NCBI RefSeq assembly: GCF_900115105.1
Contig: NZ_FOYP01000001.1
Coordinates: 708,097-772,096, forward strand
Length of the DNA: 64,000 bases
Direction of reading: 5' to 3'
From: Yoonia tamlensis
GTDB lineage: Bacteria > Pseudomonadota > Alphaproteobacteria > Rhodobacterales > Rhodobacteraceae
Shown piece by piece: positions 55,001 through 64,000 of the stretch. The notes under the pieces were generated by a model. That model saw only the letters and a list, made by a program, of their open reading frames with translations. It searched no databases and had not been told where the DNA came from. The position numbers were made by a program, and so were the translations under genes. Position 1 is the first letter of the stretch, and each line of letters opens with the position of its first letter.

Positions 55001-55980
55001 GCCTGCGCCCTCCGCTGTGCTTCGCCTGCGGCGGTTGCCTGACCGTGCGTTAAACGGGCCATGATCTTGGCCAGCACAATTTCAGACAGTTTGGTAAAGC
55101 AAAGGTAGAACACCAGCAGCGCGAGGAAATACCACATCCGCCATTCGGCATGGGGGTAGTCGGTGAAGCGCGGGCTTTTGAATGATCCGAGCTCACGCGC
55201 CCAGTAAACGATGTCTTCGACACCGAGCAGGAACAAAAGCGGCGTGGCCTTGATCAGGACCATCCACAGGTTCGACAGGCCCGGCAGGGCATAAACCCAC
55301 ATTTGCGGCACGAGAATGCGCCGGAAAGTCTGGCGGCGCGACATGCCATAGCTTTCGGCGGTTTCAAGCTGCCCCTTGGGCACGGCCTGCATCGCGCCAT
55401 ACATCACGTTGGCCGCAAAGGCGCCAAAAACGATGGCAAAGGTCAGGACAGCCAGAACAAAACCGTAGGTTTCATGCACCCATTGCGGCGCATTGCCCTG
55501 CGGCAGTTTTGCGGCGGTGCAGACGACAAAATCGCTGCCCTGTCGGATGGGTTCATCCCAGTCGGGGCATTTGATCCGGTGCCGGATATATTCAAACGCC
55601 TGATCCAGTGCGATGACAAAAAACAGGAAAAACGCGATGTCGGGAATGCCGCGCACCACGGAAATATAGGCTTTGCCGATCCAGCGCAGGGGCAAAAAAT
55701 GGCTGCGTGCGGCGGCCGCGCCCCCGAAACCGAACGCCAATGCAACCGGTGCGGTTATCGCCAGCAATAATAGCACCGTGCCAACCGACCAATACATGCC
55801 CATGTGCTTGCCTGTGGTCAGGTAGCACGACAGCCATGTCAGCCCTTCAAGGGCGGCGGGATCGGAGCAATAACTAAAGATGGTGGGGCCTATTTCGTTT
55901 GGGTTGCCCCGGCCCGGATCGTACCGGACCGGACCGGAGCAGTGAGCGCTTAGTAAGTTGCGGTTTCTTCGCCGAACCAT
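54997..55980 (-). CDS. ABC importer permease (polar amino acid type), first
   Basis: The protein (up to 327 residues) has transmembrane segments including WSVGTVLLLLAITAPVALAF and FLFFVIALDQ, and an EAA loop ETAESYGMSRRQTFRRILVP. The ATG at 55980 overlaps the end of the binding-protein gene by 31 bases and gives an N-terminus without homology. The next Met (HMGMYW) lies at about residue 60. The true start may therefore be a non-ATG codon in between. Confidence 0.85.
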   Translation of the reverse strand: MVRRRNRNLLSAHCSGPVRYDPGRGNPNEIGPTIFSYCSDPAALEGLTWLSCYLTTGKHMGMYWSVGTVLLLLAITAPVALAFGFGGAAAARSHFLPLRWIGKAYISVVRGIPDIAFFLFFVIALDQAFEYIRHRIKCPDWDEPIRQGSDFVVCTAAKLPQGNAPQWVHETYGFVLAVLTFAIVFGAFAANVMYGAMQAVPKGQLETAESYGMSRRQTFRRILVPQMWVYALPGLSNLWMVLIKATPLLFLLGVEDIVYWARELGSFKSPRFTDYPHAEWRMWYFLALLVFYLCFTKLSEIVLAKIMARLTHGQATAAGEAQRRAQA

Positions 55981-56672
55981 TTGATCAGCAATGCGTTCAG
56001 CGATCCGTCTTCTTTCATTGAAGTAATCGCCGCATCGAATTTTTCGCGCAGTTCTGTGTCGCTTTCGCGGATACCAAGGCCGATACCGCCACCCAGTGGC
56101 ACACCTTCGCCAACCAGCATCAGGTCAGGCTCGTCGGTATAGGGCAGCAGGAAGTCGAGATCGGCAAACACGGCTTCGGCTTCGCCGTTGCGCACCGCTG
56201 CGATCGTTTCGTCGCCGGTTGCGAATTCAAGCAATGTCGCGCCAGATTCTGCAACATAACCCGCCTGAATTGTGCTTGTCTGTGCGGCAACTACGCCCAT
56301 CAGATCAGCGTCTTCGGACAGGGCCACATAAACAGATTCGGTTGGCGGGTAGTAATCTTGGGTAAAGTCGATGACTTCGTCGCGTTCAGCGGTGATCGAC
56401 ATGCCAGCAATGATTGTGTCGTAGTTGCCGGACACAAGGTTTGGAATGATGCTGTCCCATTCGTTGGTGACCCATTCGCATGTCAATTCGGCACGCGCGC
56501 AAAGCTCGTTGCCCAATTCGATTTCAAAGCCGTCAACTTCGCCAGCGTCATTGATAAAGTTATAAGGGGCATAAGCGCCTTCAGTGCCCATTCGCACAAC
56601 AGAATGGCTGTCGGCAAATGCCGCGCTGCCAACAAGGGCAAGCGTTGCAGTGCTGAGGATTAGGTTTTTCAT
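55950..56672 (-). CDS. ABC importer substrate-binding protein
   Basis: The 240-residue periplasmic protein has a signal peptide (ILSTATLALVGSAAFA), then VRMGTEGAYAPYNFINDAGE, FEIELGNELCARAELTCEW, GMSITAERDEVIDFTQDYY and GIGLGIRESDTEL. These are the blocks of lysine/arginine/ornithine-histidine-type (family 3) binding proteins. Substrate is probably a basic or polar amino acid or a diamine. It precedes the two permeases, and the ATPase gene lies upstream. Confidence 0.9.
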   Translation of the reverse strand: MKNLILSTATLALVGSAAFADSHSVVRMGTEGAYAPYNFINDAGEVDGFEIELGNELCARAELTCEWVTNEWDSIIPNLVSGNYDTIIAGMSITAERDEVIDFTQDYYPPTESVYVALSEDADLMGVVAAQTSTIQAGYVAESGATLLEFATGDETIAAVRNGEAEAVFADLDFLLPYTDEPDLMLVGEGVPLGGGIGLGIRESDTELREKFDAAITSMKEDGSLNALLIKWFGEETATY

Positions 56673-56695
56673 CAGTTTTCTCCTGAGTTGGTGAT

Positions 56696-57469
56696 TTACG
56701 AAACTGTAGCGGATAGAAATCCGCGCAGACGGTCGGTTTTAGGCTGTCCGAACAAAGTGTTCGGCGGGCCTTCTTCTGCGATTTTGCCTTGATGCAAGAA
56801 CACGACGTGATCGCTGACATCCGCAGCCAGACGCATGTCGTGGGTCACGATCAGCATGGTGCGCCCTTCGGTTGCCAAGTCTTTGATGACTTTGACAACT
56901 TCTTGTTCCAGTTCGGGGTCAAGCGCGCTGGTGGGTTCATCAAAGAGCAGGGCTTTGGGTTCCATACACAGCGCGCGGGCAATCGCGGCGCGCTGTTGCT
57001 GGCCACCCGATAGCTGGGCGGGGAAGGCATCACATTTATCGCCGATCCCGACCTTATCAAGATATTTGCGCGCGCTGGCCTCGACCTCGGCCTTGTCGCG
57101 TTTCAGGACGGTGACGGGCGCCTCCATCACGTTTTGCAGAATCGTCATATGCGACCAGAGGTTAAACTGCTGGAACACCATCGACAGATTCGTGCGGATG
57201 CGGATCATCTGCGCGTGATCGCCTGGCTGGCGGTTCGCGCCGGTGCCTTTCCAAGTGACTGGTTCGCCGCAAAACAGGACGTCACCCTGCTGGCTGTCTT
57301 CCAATAGGTTTGCACAGCGCAAAAGCGTTGATTTGCCCGATCCGGAAGATCCGATCAGCGACACGACATGTCCGGCAGGGGCCGTGATGTCGACACCCTT
57401 CAGGACCTCGAGTTCGCCATAGGATTTATGGAGGTTTCTGATTTCGATAACGGGGGCTTGGTTAGTCAC
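56696..57469 (-). CDS. ABC importer ATPase (polar amino acid type)
   Basis: The 257-residue ATPase has Walker A GSSGSGKST, signature LSGGQQQR, Walker B ALLFDEPTSALDPE and the switch His in IVTHDMR. It is of the HisP/GlnQ type. It is the first gene of the cluster that runs through the binding protein and both permeases to the ligases and FAD oxidase, all on the minus strand with tight spacing. Confidence 0.94.
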   Translation of the reverse strand: MTNQAPVIEIRNLHKSYGELEVLKGVDITAPAGHVVSLIGSSGSGKSTLLRCANLLEDSQQGDVLFCGEPVTWKGTGANRQPGDHAQMIRIRTNLSMVFQQFNLWSHMTILQNVMEAPVTVLKRDKAEVEASARKYLDKVGIGDKCDAFPAQLSGGQQQRAAIARALCMEPKALLFDEPTSALDPELEQEVVKVIKDLATEGRTMLIVTHDMRLAADVSDHVVFLHQGKIAEEGPPNTLFGQPKTDRLRGFLSATVS

Positions 57470-57601
57470 GTTGGGTCGCTTTGCATTAGGTTTCCGAGAT
57501 TAGGACCTAAATCGGACGCATTTGCAACGGGCGCTTCGCGTCAATTGCCGATTTGTGCGGCAGGTGCCTGTTTGCTACGCGTATTGCGGCGCGCGTAGGC
57601 G

Positions 57602-58042
57602 TTATTGGTTCGCGGTGACGCGCAGGCGGGCGGCGTGGCTTTCTTGATCGGTCACGCCCAGCAAGGATGCAATCATACGCATAGTGCTGTCTTCTGCGTC
57701 GTCGCGCGCGCCGTCCGCCATGACCACGGCCCACATTGCCTCGATCACGCCGACGCGGTGGTCCAGATCGACCGCATCCTTGATCGCGCGGGTAAAGCGC
57801 ACGGTGTCAGGGGCTTGGGCCTCGAAGGCTTCGCATTCCATGCGCAACGCCTTGGCCGCATCGGCGGTCAGGTCAAACCGCGCGGCCAGAATGGTATCAA
57901 TCTGCGCAATTTCATCGGCGGCGTAATCGCCATCGGCGCGGGCCAGCCGGACCAGTAAGGCCCCCAGCGCAAGCCGCGCGTCATCATCGGATTGCGGGGC
58001 AGGGGCGGGTGCGGTCAGGCGCTTGAAAAAACTGGAAATCAT
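57602..58042 (-). CDS. TerB-like protein
   Basis: The 146-residue protein has a TerB/DjlA-type helical domain: ALGALLVRLARADGDYAADE, IDTILAARFDL and AMWAVVMADGARDDAEDSTMRMIASLLGV (broken here). Acidic metal-binding positions (the D-G-D-Y-A-x-x-E loop) are present. No other ter genes are nearby, so tellurite resistance is not implied. Function is unknown. Confidence 0.85.
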   Translation of the reverse strand: MISSFFKRLTAPAPAPQSDDDARLALGALLVRLARADGDYAADEIAQIDTILAARFDLTADAAKALRMECEAFEAQAPDTVRFTRAIKDAVDLDHRVGVIEAMWAVVMADGARDDAEDSTMRMIASLLGVTDQESHAARLRVTANQ

Positions 58043-58078
58043 GGGGCTACCTTAGCTGGAAGTTTGCGGCCTGCAAAG

Positions 58079-58867
58079 TCACGCAGGTTTCAGGTTTTTG
58101 TGAAAAAGCGCGGCAATACGTGCGGATTCTTCGGCGAAACCGTAGGGCGCATTCACCACAAACAATCCCGACCCCACCATACGGTGGCCGGGGCGGGCAG
58201 GCGGGAACGCGACTTCGGACACAAACCCGTCAGGGATCGCGGATTTCAGCGCCTTGATCATCGGCTTGTGCGGCGCATCGGTCAGGACCGGATACCACAG
58301 GATAATTACCCCTACGCCCCATTTGCGGTGAATTTTCGCGATGGTGTCAGGGATGGTGTCGTAATCCGATTTCACTTCGAACGAGGGATCAATCAGCAAC
58401 ATCCCCCGCCGCGGGTCGGGCGGGCATAGTGATAGCGCCATTTCCCAGCCGTCGCGCTGGCGGAACACGCCGCCATAGGGGGCCATGTTTCCGGAGAGCG
58501 CGGCAAATTCCTGCGGATGCAGCTCAGAAAGGTGGATGTCATCCATCGGGCGCAGGCTTTCGGCCGCGACAAGCGGTGATCCGGGGTAGGCTGTCAGCCC
58601 GTGCTTGGCGCGAATGCGTTTCAGAACCTGTGCATAGGGGTGGTCACGTTTGAACCAGCCTTCTGCAATGGCGATGCCTTTGGCAGCCTCGCCTGTTTTC
58701 ACGGCCGCTTCATCCGTCGTGTCATAAAGCCCGCGCCCTGCGTGGGTTTCAAGATAGCTCAGCGGCTTGTCCTTGCGGGTCATATAGGCAAGCGACCATG
58801 CCAGCAGCGCGTGCTTGTGCACATCCGCCAGATTGCCCGCGTGATACCCGTGTTGATAAGAAAGCAT
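58079..58867 (-). CDS. rlmJ: 23S rRNA (A2030-N6)-methyltransferase
   Basis: The 262-residue SAM-dependent methyltransferase begins MLSYQHGYHAGNLADVHKH, the RlmJ hallmark. It has the SAM-binding LETHAGRGLYD and the catalytic motif RGMLLIDPSFE (a DPPY variant, DPSF). It methylates A2030 of 23S rRNA. It is encoded next to pyrG on the same strand. Confidence 0.92.
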   Translation of the reverse strand: MLSYQHGYHAGNLADVHKHALLAWSLAYMTRKDKPLSYLETHAGRGLYDTTDEAAVKTGEAAKGIAIAEGWFKRDHPYAQVLKRIRAKHGLTAYPGSPLVAAESLRPMDDIHLSELHPQEFAALSGNMAPYGGVFRQRDGWEMALSLCPPDPRRGMLLIDPSFEVKSDYDTIPDTIAKIHRKWGVGVIILWYPVLTDAPHKPMIKALKSAIPDGFVSEVAFPPARPGHRMVGSGLFVVNAPYGFAEESARIAALFHKNLKPA

Positions 58868-58882
58868 CAGCCGCGCGCCCGA

Positions 58883-60526
58883 TCAAACAAGCCGCGACAC
58901 CTCGACCGCTGCGCGGACAAAATCGGCAAACAGCGGGTGCGGCGCGAACGGTTTGGATTTCAGTTCGGGATGGAACTGCACGCCGATGAACCAAGGGTGG
59001 TCTTTCCATTCAACGATTTCAGGCAACTTGCCGTCGGGCGACATGCCCGAGAACTGCAAACCGACCTTTTCAAGCGCGTCACGGTATTTCGTGTCGACCT
59101 CATAGCGGTGGCGGTGGCGTTCCTCGATCACGGTGGTGCCATAGATCTGTGCGACATGCGATCCTTCGGTCAATGTTGCGTTATATGCGCCCAGACGCAT
59201 GGTGCCGCCTTTGTCGTCGCCGGCCTTGCGGGCCACAGTATGGTTGCCCTGCACCCATTCCTTGAGGTGGTAAACGACAGGTTCAAACCGTTTTTTGCCT
59301 GCTTCATGGTCGAATTCTTCTGATCCGGCCTTATCCATGCCCGCGACATTGCGCGCGGCCTCGACCACGGCCATCTGCATGCCCAGACAAATGCCCAGAT
59401 AGGGGATTTTCTTTTCGCGGGCGAATTGAGCGGCTTTGATTTTGCCTTCGGTGCCGCGTTCGCCAAACCCGCCTGGAACAAGGATCGCGTGGAACCCTTC
59501 AAGGTAGGGGGTCGCGTCGCCCTCATCGAACAATTCGGCGTCTACCCATTCGATCTTGACCTTGACGCGGTTGGCCATGCCGCCGTGGGTCAGGGCCTCG
59601 GCGATGGATTTATAGGCGTCTTCAAGCTGTGTGTATTTGCCGACAATCGCGATTTTGACGTTGCCGTCAGGGTTATGGATACGGTCGTTGACATCGTGCC
59701 AGACATCCAGTTTCGGCGAAGGGGCAGGGGAAATGTCAAACGCATCCAGCACCGCCTGATCCAACCCTTGTTCGTGATAGGCAAGCGGCGCCTCGTAGAT
59801 GGATTTCAGATCATAGGCCGCAACAACGCATTCCTTGCGCACGTTACAAAACAGCGCGATTTTCTCGCGCTCTTTTTCGGGGATCGGATGTTCGGAGCGG
59901 CAAACAAGCACATCAGGCGCGATCCCGATGGACTGCAATTCCTTGACGCTGTGCTGGGTCGGTTTGGTTTTCAACTCACCGCTGGCTGCCAGATAGGGCA
60001 ACAGGGTCAGGTGCATGAAAATACACTGGCCGCGCGGTTTGTCGTGGCTGAACTGGCGGATTGCCTCAAAGAACGGCAGGCCTTCGATGTCGCCCACGGT
60101 GCCGCCAATTTCGCACAGCATGAAATCAACTTCGTCTTCGCCGATGCTTAGAAAATCTTTAATCTCGTTGGTGACGTGTGGGACGACCTGAATGGTTTTG
60201 CCCAGATAATCGCCGCGCCGTTCTTTTTCGAGAACGTTGGAATAGATCCGGCCAGAGCTGACCGAATCTGTGTTGCGCGCCGGCACGCCGGTGAACCGCT
60301 CATAGTGGCCAAGATCAAGATCGGTTTCCGCGCCATCATCGGTGACGAAAACCTCGCCATGTTCAAACGGCGACATCGTGCCCGGATCGACGTTCAGGTA
60401 GGGGTCAAGCTTGCGCAAACGCACGGAAAAACCACGGGCTTGCAACAAGGATCCAAGCGCCGCCGACGCAAGACCTTTGCCAAGCGATGAAACAACGCCG
60501 CCCGTGATAAAAATATAACGTGCCAT
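58883..60526 (-). CDS. pyrG: CTP synthase
   Basis: The 547-residue enzyme starts [18 protein letters not shown] with the synthetase P-loop. It carries the amidotransferase domain with [11 protein letters not shown] (catalytic Cys) and the C-terminal [14 protein letters not shown] (His and Glu). It makes CTP from UTP and glutamine. The ATG at 60526 is preferred to one at 60553. It is the last step of pyrimidine synthesis, and the length is typical. Confidence 0.98.
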   Translation of the reverse strand: MARYIFITGGVVSSLGKGLASAALGSLLQARGFSVRLRKLDPYLNVDPGTMSPFEHGEVFVTDDGAETDLDLGHYERFTGVPARNTDSVSSGRIYSNVLEKERRGDYLGKTIQVVPHVTNEIKDFLSIGEDEVDFMLCEIGGTVGDIEGLPFFEAIRQFSHDKPRGQCIFMHLTLLPYLAASGELKTKPTQHSVKELQSIGIAPDVLVCRSEHPIPEKEREKIALFCNVRKECVVAAYDLKSIYEAPLAYHEQGLDQAVLDAFDISPAPSPKLDVWHDVNDRIHNPDGNVKIAIVGKYTQLEDAYKSIAEALTHGGMANRVKVKIEWVDAELFDEGDATPYLEGFHAILVPGGFGERGTEGKIKAAQFAREKKIPYLGICLGMQMAVVEAARNVAGMDKAGSEEFDHEAGKKRFEPVVYHLKEWVQGNHTVARKAGDDKGGTMRLGAYNATLTEGSHVAQIYGTTVIEERHRHRYEVDTKYRDALEKVGLQFSGMSPDGKLPEIVEWKDHPWFIGVQFHPELKSKPFAPHPLFADFVRAAVEVSRLV

Positions 60527-60683
60527 GTGCAGGGGCCCCCGTGAAAATATCAATTATTGCAGGAAAACGAATGTCGAAATTCGTACCATCACGGGATTTA
60601 ACTCTTACCTCAAAAGCAAGGGTCGCGCAACCGCTGACGCAAGATCATGTTGCCGAACGCTGAGGTTCGGCAATCCATAGTGG

Positions 60684-61034
60684 TTAGTCCGCAGCAGGAA
60701 CCAGCGGCGCGTCATCGCTTGATGGCGGCAGCAGGCTTTCGCCAAGATCGGGCGCTGTGGTTTCTTGGCCGGCCTCTGTGTCGACACGGTCAACAACAGA
60801 TGAATTGGCCGAATTGCTGGCCGCGATCAATGTCAGCGCGATAGATGTGCAGATAAACGCAATCGCCAAAATCCATGTGACTTTGCTCATGGCTGTGGGG
60901 GCCGGACGCCCGCCAGTGGCACCGCCGCCACCGCCGCCCATACCAAGGCCGCCACCCTCGGACCGTTGCAAAAGAACAGTACCAATCAGGCTCAGGGCCA
61001 GAATCAGATGGATGACAAGGACAACATTTTCCAT
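60684..61034 (-). CDS. secG: Preprotein translocase subunit SecG
   Basis: The 116-residue protein has two transmembrane helices (VVLVIHLILALSLIGTVLL and VTWILAIAFICTSIALTLI) separated by the SecG glycine-rich loop GGGLGMGGGGGGATGGRP. The C-terminus is an acidic tail. SecG associates with SecYE. It lies upstream of pyrG on the same strand, 157 bases away, an arrangement common in alphaproteobacteria. Confidence 0.95.
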   Translation of the reverse strand: MENVVLVIHLILALSLIGTVLLQRSEGGGLGMGGGGGGATGGRPAPTAMSKVTWILAIAFICTSIALTLIAASNSANSSVVDRVDTEAGQETTAPDLGESLLPPSSDDAPLVPAAD

Positions 61035-61111
61035 AAAGGAGCCTTTCGGGCGTGCGTGAACACGCGGTATCTAAAAGCTGCGCGCCAATGCTGCAACCCC
61101 GAAATATCAGC

Positions 61112-61507
61112 TTATTCGTCTATATCATCCACATCGGCCTGCCCGCTCAGCTTGCGGCGCACGATTGACCAGCTTAGCCCCACCGCCAAAACTACCGAAA
61201 GCGCGACAATCGCGATCCATGTGTTCAGGGTCGGATTGTCCAGACTGATCAGCCCCTGATCATACATCACCCATAGCAATGTTGCGACCACGGCCAGAAT
61301 CAACACCATACCGAATATGCCGATGGAACGCAGCGTGGCGCGCAGATAGATAATATATCCAACCAGCAAGACCAGCCCGAACAGCACTGTCAGCGACAGG
61401 CTGGTTTCATAATTACCCATGCTCCAGCGCACAAAATTCCACTGTGTCGGGTTATATGTGGCCGCAAGCAGCGCAAATGCAAAGATCCAGCGAATGACAA
61501 AGCCCAT
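61112..61507 (-). CDS. DUF6524-like membrane protein
   Basis: The 131-residue protein has four hydrophobic helices and the conserved start [25 protein letters not shown] (broken here). It ends with an acidic QADVDDIDE tail. It resembles DUF6524, small membrane proteins without known function. The gene is divergent from purA (about 137 bases between starts). Confidence 0.78.
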   Translation of the reverse strand: MGFVIRWIFAFALLAATYNPTQWNFVRWSMGNYETSLSLTVLFGLVLLVGYIIYLRATLRSIGIFGMVLILAVVATLLWVMYDQGLISLDNPTLNTWIAIVALSVVLAVGLSWSIVRRKLSGQADVDDIDE

Positions 61508-61644
61508 TTGTGCCTCTTTTTGTCTGTTTAGGGGACAATGCCGCCCGGATTGCGCCCTGTCTAGCCGATAGGCGCAAATTTGCGGTTCCCCATGCCTGCT
61601 TGCGACGATATAGGGGGCACGAAGTTCAAAAAGGACGAAGTCTT

Positions 61645-62940
61645 ATGGCAAATGTGGTTGTTGTTGGTGCCCAATGGGGTGACGAAGGCAAAGGTAAAAT
61701 CGTTGACTGGCTTTCAGAACGCGCCGATGTGATCGCGCGCTTTCAAGGCGGGCACAACGCGGGCCACACGCTTGTTATTGATGGCAAAGTTTACAAACTC
61801 GCGGCCTTGCCTTCGGGCGTTGTGCGCGGTGGCAAGCTTTCTGTTATCGGCAACGGCGTGGTGCTGGACCCTTGGCATCTCGTCAAGGAAATCAAATCCA
61901 TTCAGGAACAAGGCGTCGATATTTCGCCCGAGAACCTGATGATTGCCGAAAACACGCCGCTGATTCTGCCGATCCACGGCGAACTGGACCGCGCCCGTGA
62001 AGAGGCAGCTTCAAAGGGTACAAAAATCGGCACCACCGGTCGCGGCATTGGGCCCGCCTATGAAGACAAGGTTGGCCGCCGGTCTGTGCGCGTTGCCGAT
62101 CTGGGCGACGCGGCCACGCTGACCGCCCATGTCGACCGTGCCTTGCAGCACCACAACCCGCTGCGCAAAGGGCTGGGTCTGCCGCCCGTTGACCGTGATG
62201 CGCTGATTGCCCAGCTGCAAGAAATTGCGCCGCAAATCCTGCAATACGCCGCCCCCGTCTGGAAGGTGCTGAACGAAAAGCGCAAAGCCGGCAAACGTAT
62301 CCTGTTCGAAGGGGCGCAAGGCGCACTTTTGGATATTGATTTCGGGACCTACCCGTTTGTGACATCGTCCAATGTGATCGCGGGCCAAGCGGCCACAGGC
62401 GTTGGCATGGGGCCAGGTGCGATTGATTATGTGCTTGGCATCGTCAAAGCCTATACTACCCGCGTCGGCGAAGGGCCGTTTCCGGCTGAACTTGATGATG
62501 CGGACGGACAACGTCTTGGCGAACGTGGCCATGAATTTGGCACCAACACCGGCCGCAAGCGTCGTTGCGGATGGTTCGATGCGGTTCTGGTGCGCCAGAC
62601 CTGCGCGACATCTGGCGTGTCGGGGATTTCATTGACCAAGCTGGACGTGCTGGACGGGTTCGAGACGCTGAAAATCTGTGTCGCCTATGATCTGGACGGC
62701 AAGCGGCTTGATTACCTGCCGACCGCCGCCGATCAGCAGGCGCGCTGCACGCCGATCTATGAAGAAATCGAAGGTTGGTCAGAATCCACCGAAGGCGCGC
62801 GGTCATGGGCCGATCTTCCGGCGCAGGCGATCAAATATGTGCGCCGCATCGAAGAATTGATCGATTGTCCGGTTGCGCTGGTGTCCACATCGCCAGAGCG
62901 CGAAGACACAATCCTTGTCACCGATCCTTTCGCCGACTGA
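61645..62940 (+). CDS. purA: Adenylosuccinate synthase
   Basis: The 431-residue enzyme converts IMP, Asp and GTP to adenylosuccinate. It has the N-terminal [16 protein letters not shown] loop with catalytic Asp, the GGHNAGHT with catalytic His, [24 protein letters not shown] (broken here) and [12 protein letters not shown]. The ATG at 61645 is the family start. The frame is open back to 61510 without homology. The stop overlaps the DUF2842 start by one base. Confidence 0.98.
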   Translation: MANVVVVGAQWGDEGKGKIVDWLSERADVIARFQGGHNAGHTLVIDGKVYKLAALPSGVVRGGKLSVIGNGVVLDPWHLVKEIKSIQEQGVDISPENLMIAENTPLILPIHGELDRAREEAASKGTKIGTTGRGIGPAYEDKVGRRSVRVADLGDAATLTAHVDRALQHHNPLRKGLGLPPVDRDALIAQLQEIAPQILQYAAPVWKVLNEKRKAGKRILFEGAQGALLDIDFGTYPFVTSSNVIAGQAATGVGMGPGAIDYVLGIVKAYTTRVGEGPFPAELDDADGQRLGERGHEFGTNTGRKRRCGWFDAVLVRQTCATSGVSGISLTKLDVLDGFETLKICVAYDLDGKRLDYLPTAADQQARCTPIYEEIEGWSESTEGARSWADLPAQAIKYVRRIEELIDCPVALVSTSPEREDTILVTDPFAD

Positions 62941-63155
62941 TGGCGATGGGATACAAAGCCCGCAAACGGCTCGCGCTGTTTATCCTCGTCGTGGGTCTGC
63001 CCGCCTATATCGTGTTGGCCGTCACCATGATGGGCATCGCGCCAGGCTTTGCCAAACCCGTCGAGCTGGCAATCTATGTGGCGTTGGGCATTGCGTGGAT
63101 TTTTCCCGTAAAATGGGTTTTCAAAGGGATCGGGCAGCCTGATCCTGATGCCTAA
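62940..63155 (+). CDS. DUF2842 family membrane protein
   Basis: The 71-residue protein has two transmembrane helices (LALFILVVGLPAYIVLAVTMM and AIYVALGIAWIFPVKWVFKG) and matches DUF2842. It is coupled to purA by a TGATG overlap, as is frequent in Rhodobacteraceae, and is followed by a terminator. Confidence 0.85.
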   Translation: MAMGYKARKRLALFILVVGLPAYIVLAVTMMGIAPGFAKPVELAIYVALGIAWIFPVKWVFKGIGQPDPDA

Positions 63156-63161
63156 AACAAG

Positions 63162-63191
63162 AAGGCGCGCGGCATATGCCACGCGCCTTTT
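63162..63191. terminator. Bidirectional terminator after purA operon
   Basis: A GC-rich stem (AAGGCGCG with CGCGCCTT, one mismatch next to the loop) has TTTTT on the plus side and AAAAC on the left. It lies between convergent genes, so it can serve both. Confidence 0.8.
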
Positions 63192-63213
63192 TCTATTCGC
63201 ATTTCAGGGTCTT

Positions 63214-64000
63214 TTAGCTGCCGCTTGGGCGGAACCGCGTGTTTTCAGCCACTTGAAAGCGGCCATTGTTGAGCTTTACGATCTTGTTCTGGCGTAACAG
63301 CCGCCCGAACGACCGCAGCCCGTCTTCACGGCTAATTTCTTCTTGGGTGACGCTTTGTACTTTGCGCATCACTTGCGGGCGCGAGAAATCGGCGACGCCT
63401 TCGACAAATGCACTATAGGCAGCGGCCGCTTCAATGAGGTCGGACAATTCGGCGGCATCATGGTCAGCCGCGAATTCTGCAAAGCCGCCGGTTGTCGGGG
63501 CCATGTTTTCTTCGACCTTTGATGCGATCTGGCGCAGGCGCTCAGCGGCGGCATCGGTGGGCGCATCGGCATCGCTTGCGGATTCAGACGGGACCAATCG
63601 CAGCGGAGAAGAGGCCATGGCCTGTCCGCCTTCTTCGGCGTCATGCGCGCCAAGGTCTTCGCGAAACGCGCTGTCTTTTGACTTGGCGGGGCTTTCGTCG
63701 CCCAATTCGCGCGCAGCCTCTGTCGCGGCAACGGCGGCCTTGAGCTGTGCAAAGGCGTCACGGTGGCGGCGGCCTTCGGGTTCGTTCAGATGTGCGTCGG
63801 TCTGGCTCAGGATGCGGCTAAATGCAGCATCAGGGCTATCACGCAGTTCGGCAGCTTTGGCACGTTGCGCATCACGCTCTTCGATTTCGCGGGTGACGAC
63901 CTTCAGCTCTTCGGTCAGATCAAAGGTGTCGTCGTCGTCCTCGTCTTCTTCAAACGCATCCGCGTCGATTGCTTCAAGATCATCGAATTCATCGTCCGGT
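63214..64000 (-). CDS. Acidic hypothetical protein, N-terminus beyond the window
   Basis: The frame is open from its stop at 63214 to the window edge with no stop, so at least 262 residues are present and the start lies beyond the edge. The visible part has an acidic EEDEDDDDTFDLTEELK, a helical coiled region with many Ala and Glu, a DAAFSRILSQTDAHLNEPEGRR segment and a C-terminal part with LRSFGRLLRQNKIVKLNNGRF. I do not recognise a domain. Conservation near purA in Rhodobacteraceae suggests a housekeeping role. Confidence 0.75.
   Translation of the reverse strand, partial: PDDEFDDLEAIDADAFEEDEDDDDTFDLTEELKVVTREIEERDAQRAKAAELRDSPDAAFSRILSQTDAHLNEPEGRRHRDAFAQLKAAVAATEAARELGDESPAKSKDSAFREDLGAHDAEEGGQAMASSPLRLVPSESASDADAPTDAAAERLRQIASKVEENMAPTTGGFAEFAADHDAAELSDLIEAAAAYSAFVEGVADFSRPQVMRKVQSVTQEEISREDGLRSFGRLLRQNKIVKLNNGRFQVAENTRFRPSGS

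Noticed and set aside
57575-57598. Terminator before the ABC ATPase gene
   Set aside because: CTACGCG/CGCGTAG forms a stem, but no T-run follows on either strand, so I did not list it.

Overview
The window is a stretch of alphaproteobacterial chromosome, most likely from the marine Roseobacter group (Rhodobacteraceae). The evidence is gene content and gene order: yacG, an RNase E/G, maf and infA, then a low-molecular-weight phosphatase, a UPF0262 gene and hisD; DUF2948 next to murA; a PHB block (phaZ, phaC, phaP, phaR); thyX used for dTMP synthesis; and pyrG, secG, a DUF6524-like gene and purA. No species is assigned.

Layout. Positions 1-2070 hold a SnoaL-like exported protein, an NmrA-like reductase and an MsrQ-like membrane protein. 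Positions 2111-3363 are a decayed IS3-family element that abuts a truncated AlkB-like dioxygenase. Positions 3738-18461 are a genomic island of about 14.7 kb in the 3' end of a tRNA-Phe gene. A perfect 46-bp copy of the tRNA 3' half lies at the far end. The island has a P4-type tyrosine integrase, an AlpA-like regulator, a primase-polymerase/RepA-type ATPase and small accessory genes. Its cargo is a Septu-like pair (ATPase plus HNH), a convergent HNH protein, a Gabija-like pair (OLD-type nuclease plus UvrD-like helicase) and an unassigned 516-residue protein with a PD-(D/E)XK core next to the tRNA. I see no capsid, terminase, relaxase or conjugation genes.

From 18.5 to 64 kb the window is mostly housekeeping: RNA processing and translation (RNase E/G, infA, thrS, rlmJ), cell wall (murA), histidine and nucleotide synthesis (hisD, thyX, pyrG, purA) and secretion (secG). 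Three accessory modules stand out. A bufferin-type operon (BufA/BufB/BufC/DoxX, 31.1-33.6 kb) probably makes a modified Cys-rich peptide for metal (copper) handling. In the PHB block (39.3-44.5 kb), CTGC-N3/4-GCAG palindromes lie in front of phaC/phaZ and phaP, as expected for PhaR operators. A polyamine or amino-acid uptake and gamma-glutamylation cluster (49.3-57.5 kb) encodes an ABC importer, two glutamine-synthetase-like ligases, a class I glutamine amidotransferase and an FAD oxidase; a class III aminotransferase lies nearby.

Smaller insertions of foreign look are a DUF4062 gene coupled to thyX and an AT-richer DUF6000-like gene beside hisD. One alpha/beta-hydrolase next to phaZ has lost both the nucleophile serine and the catalytic histidine.
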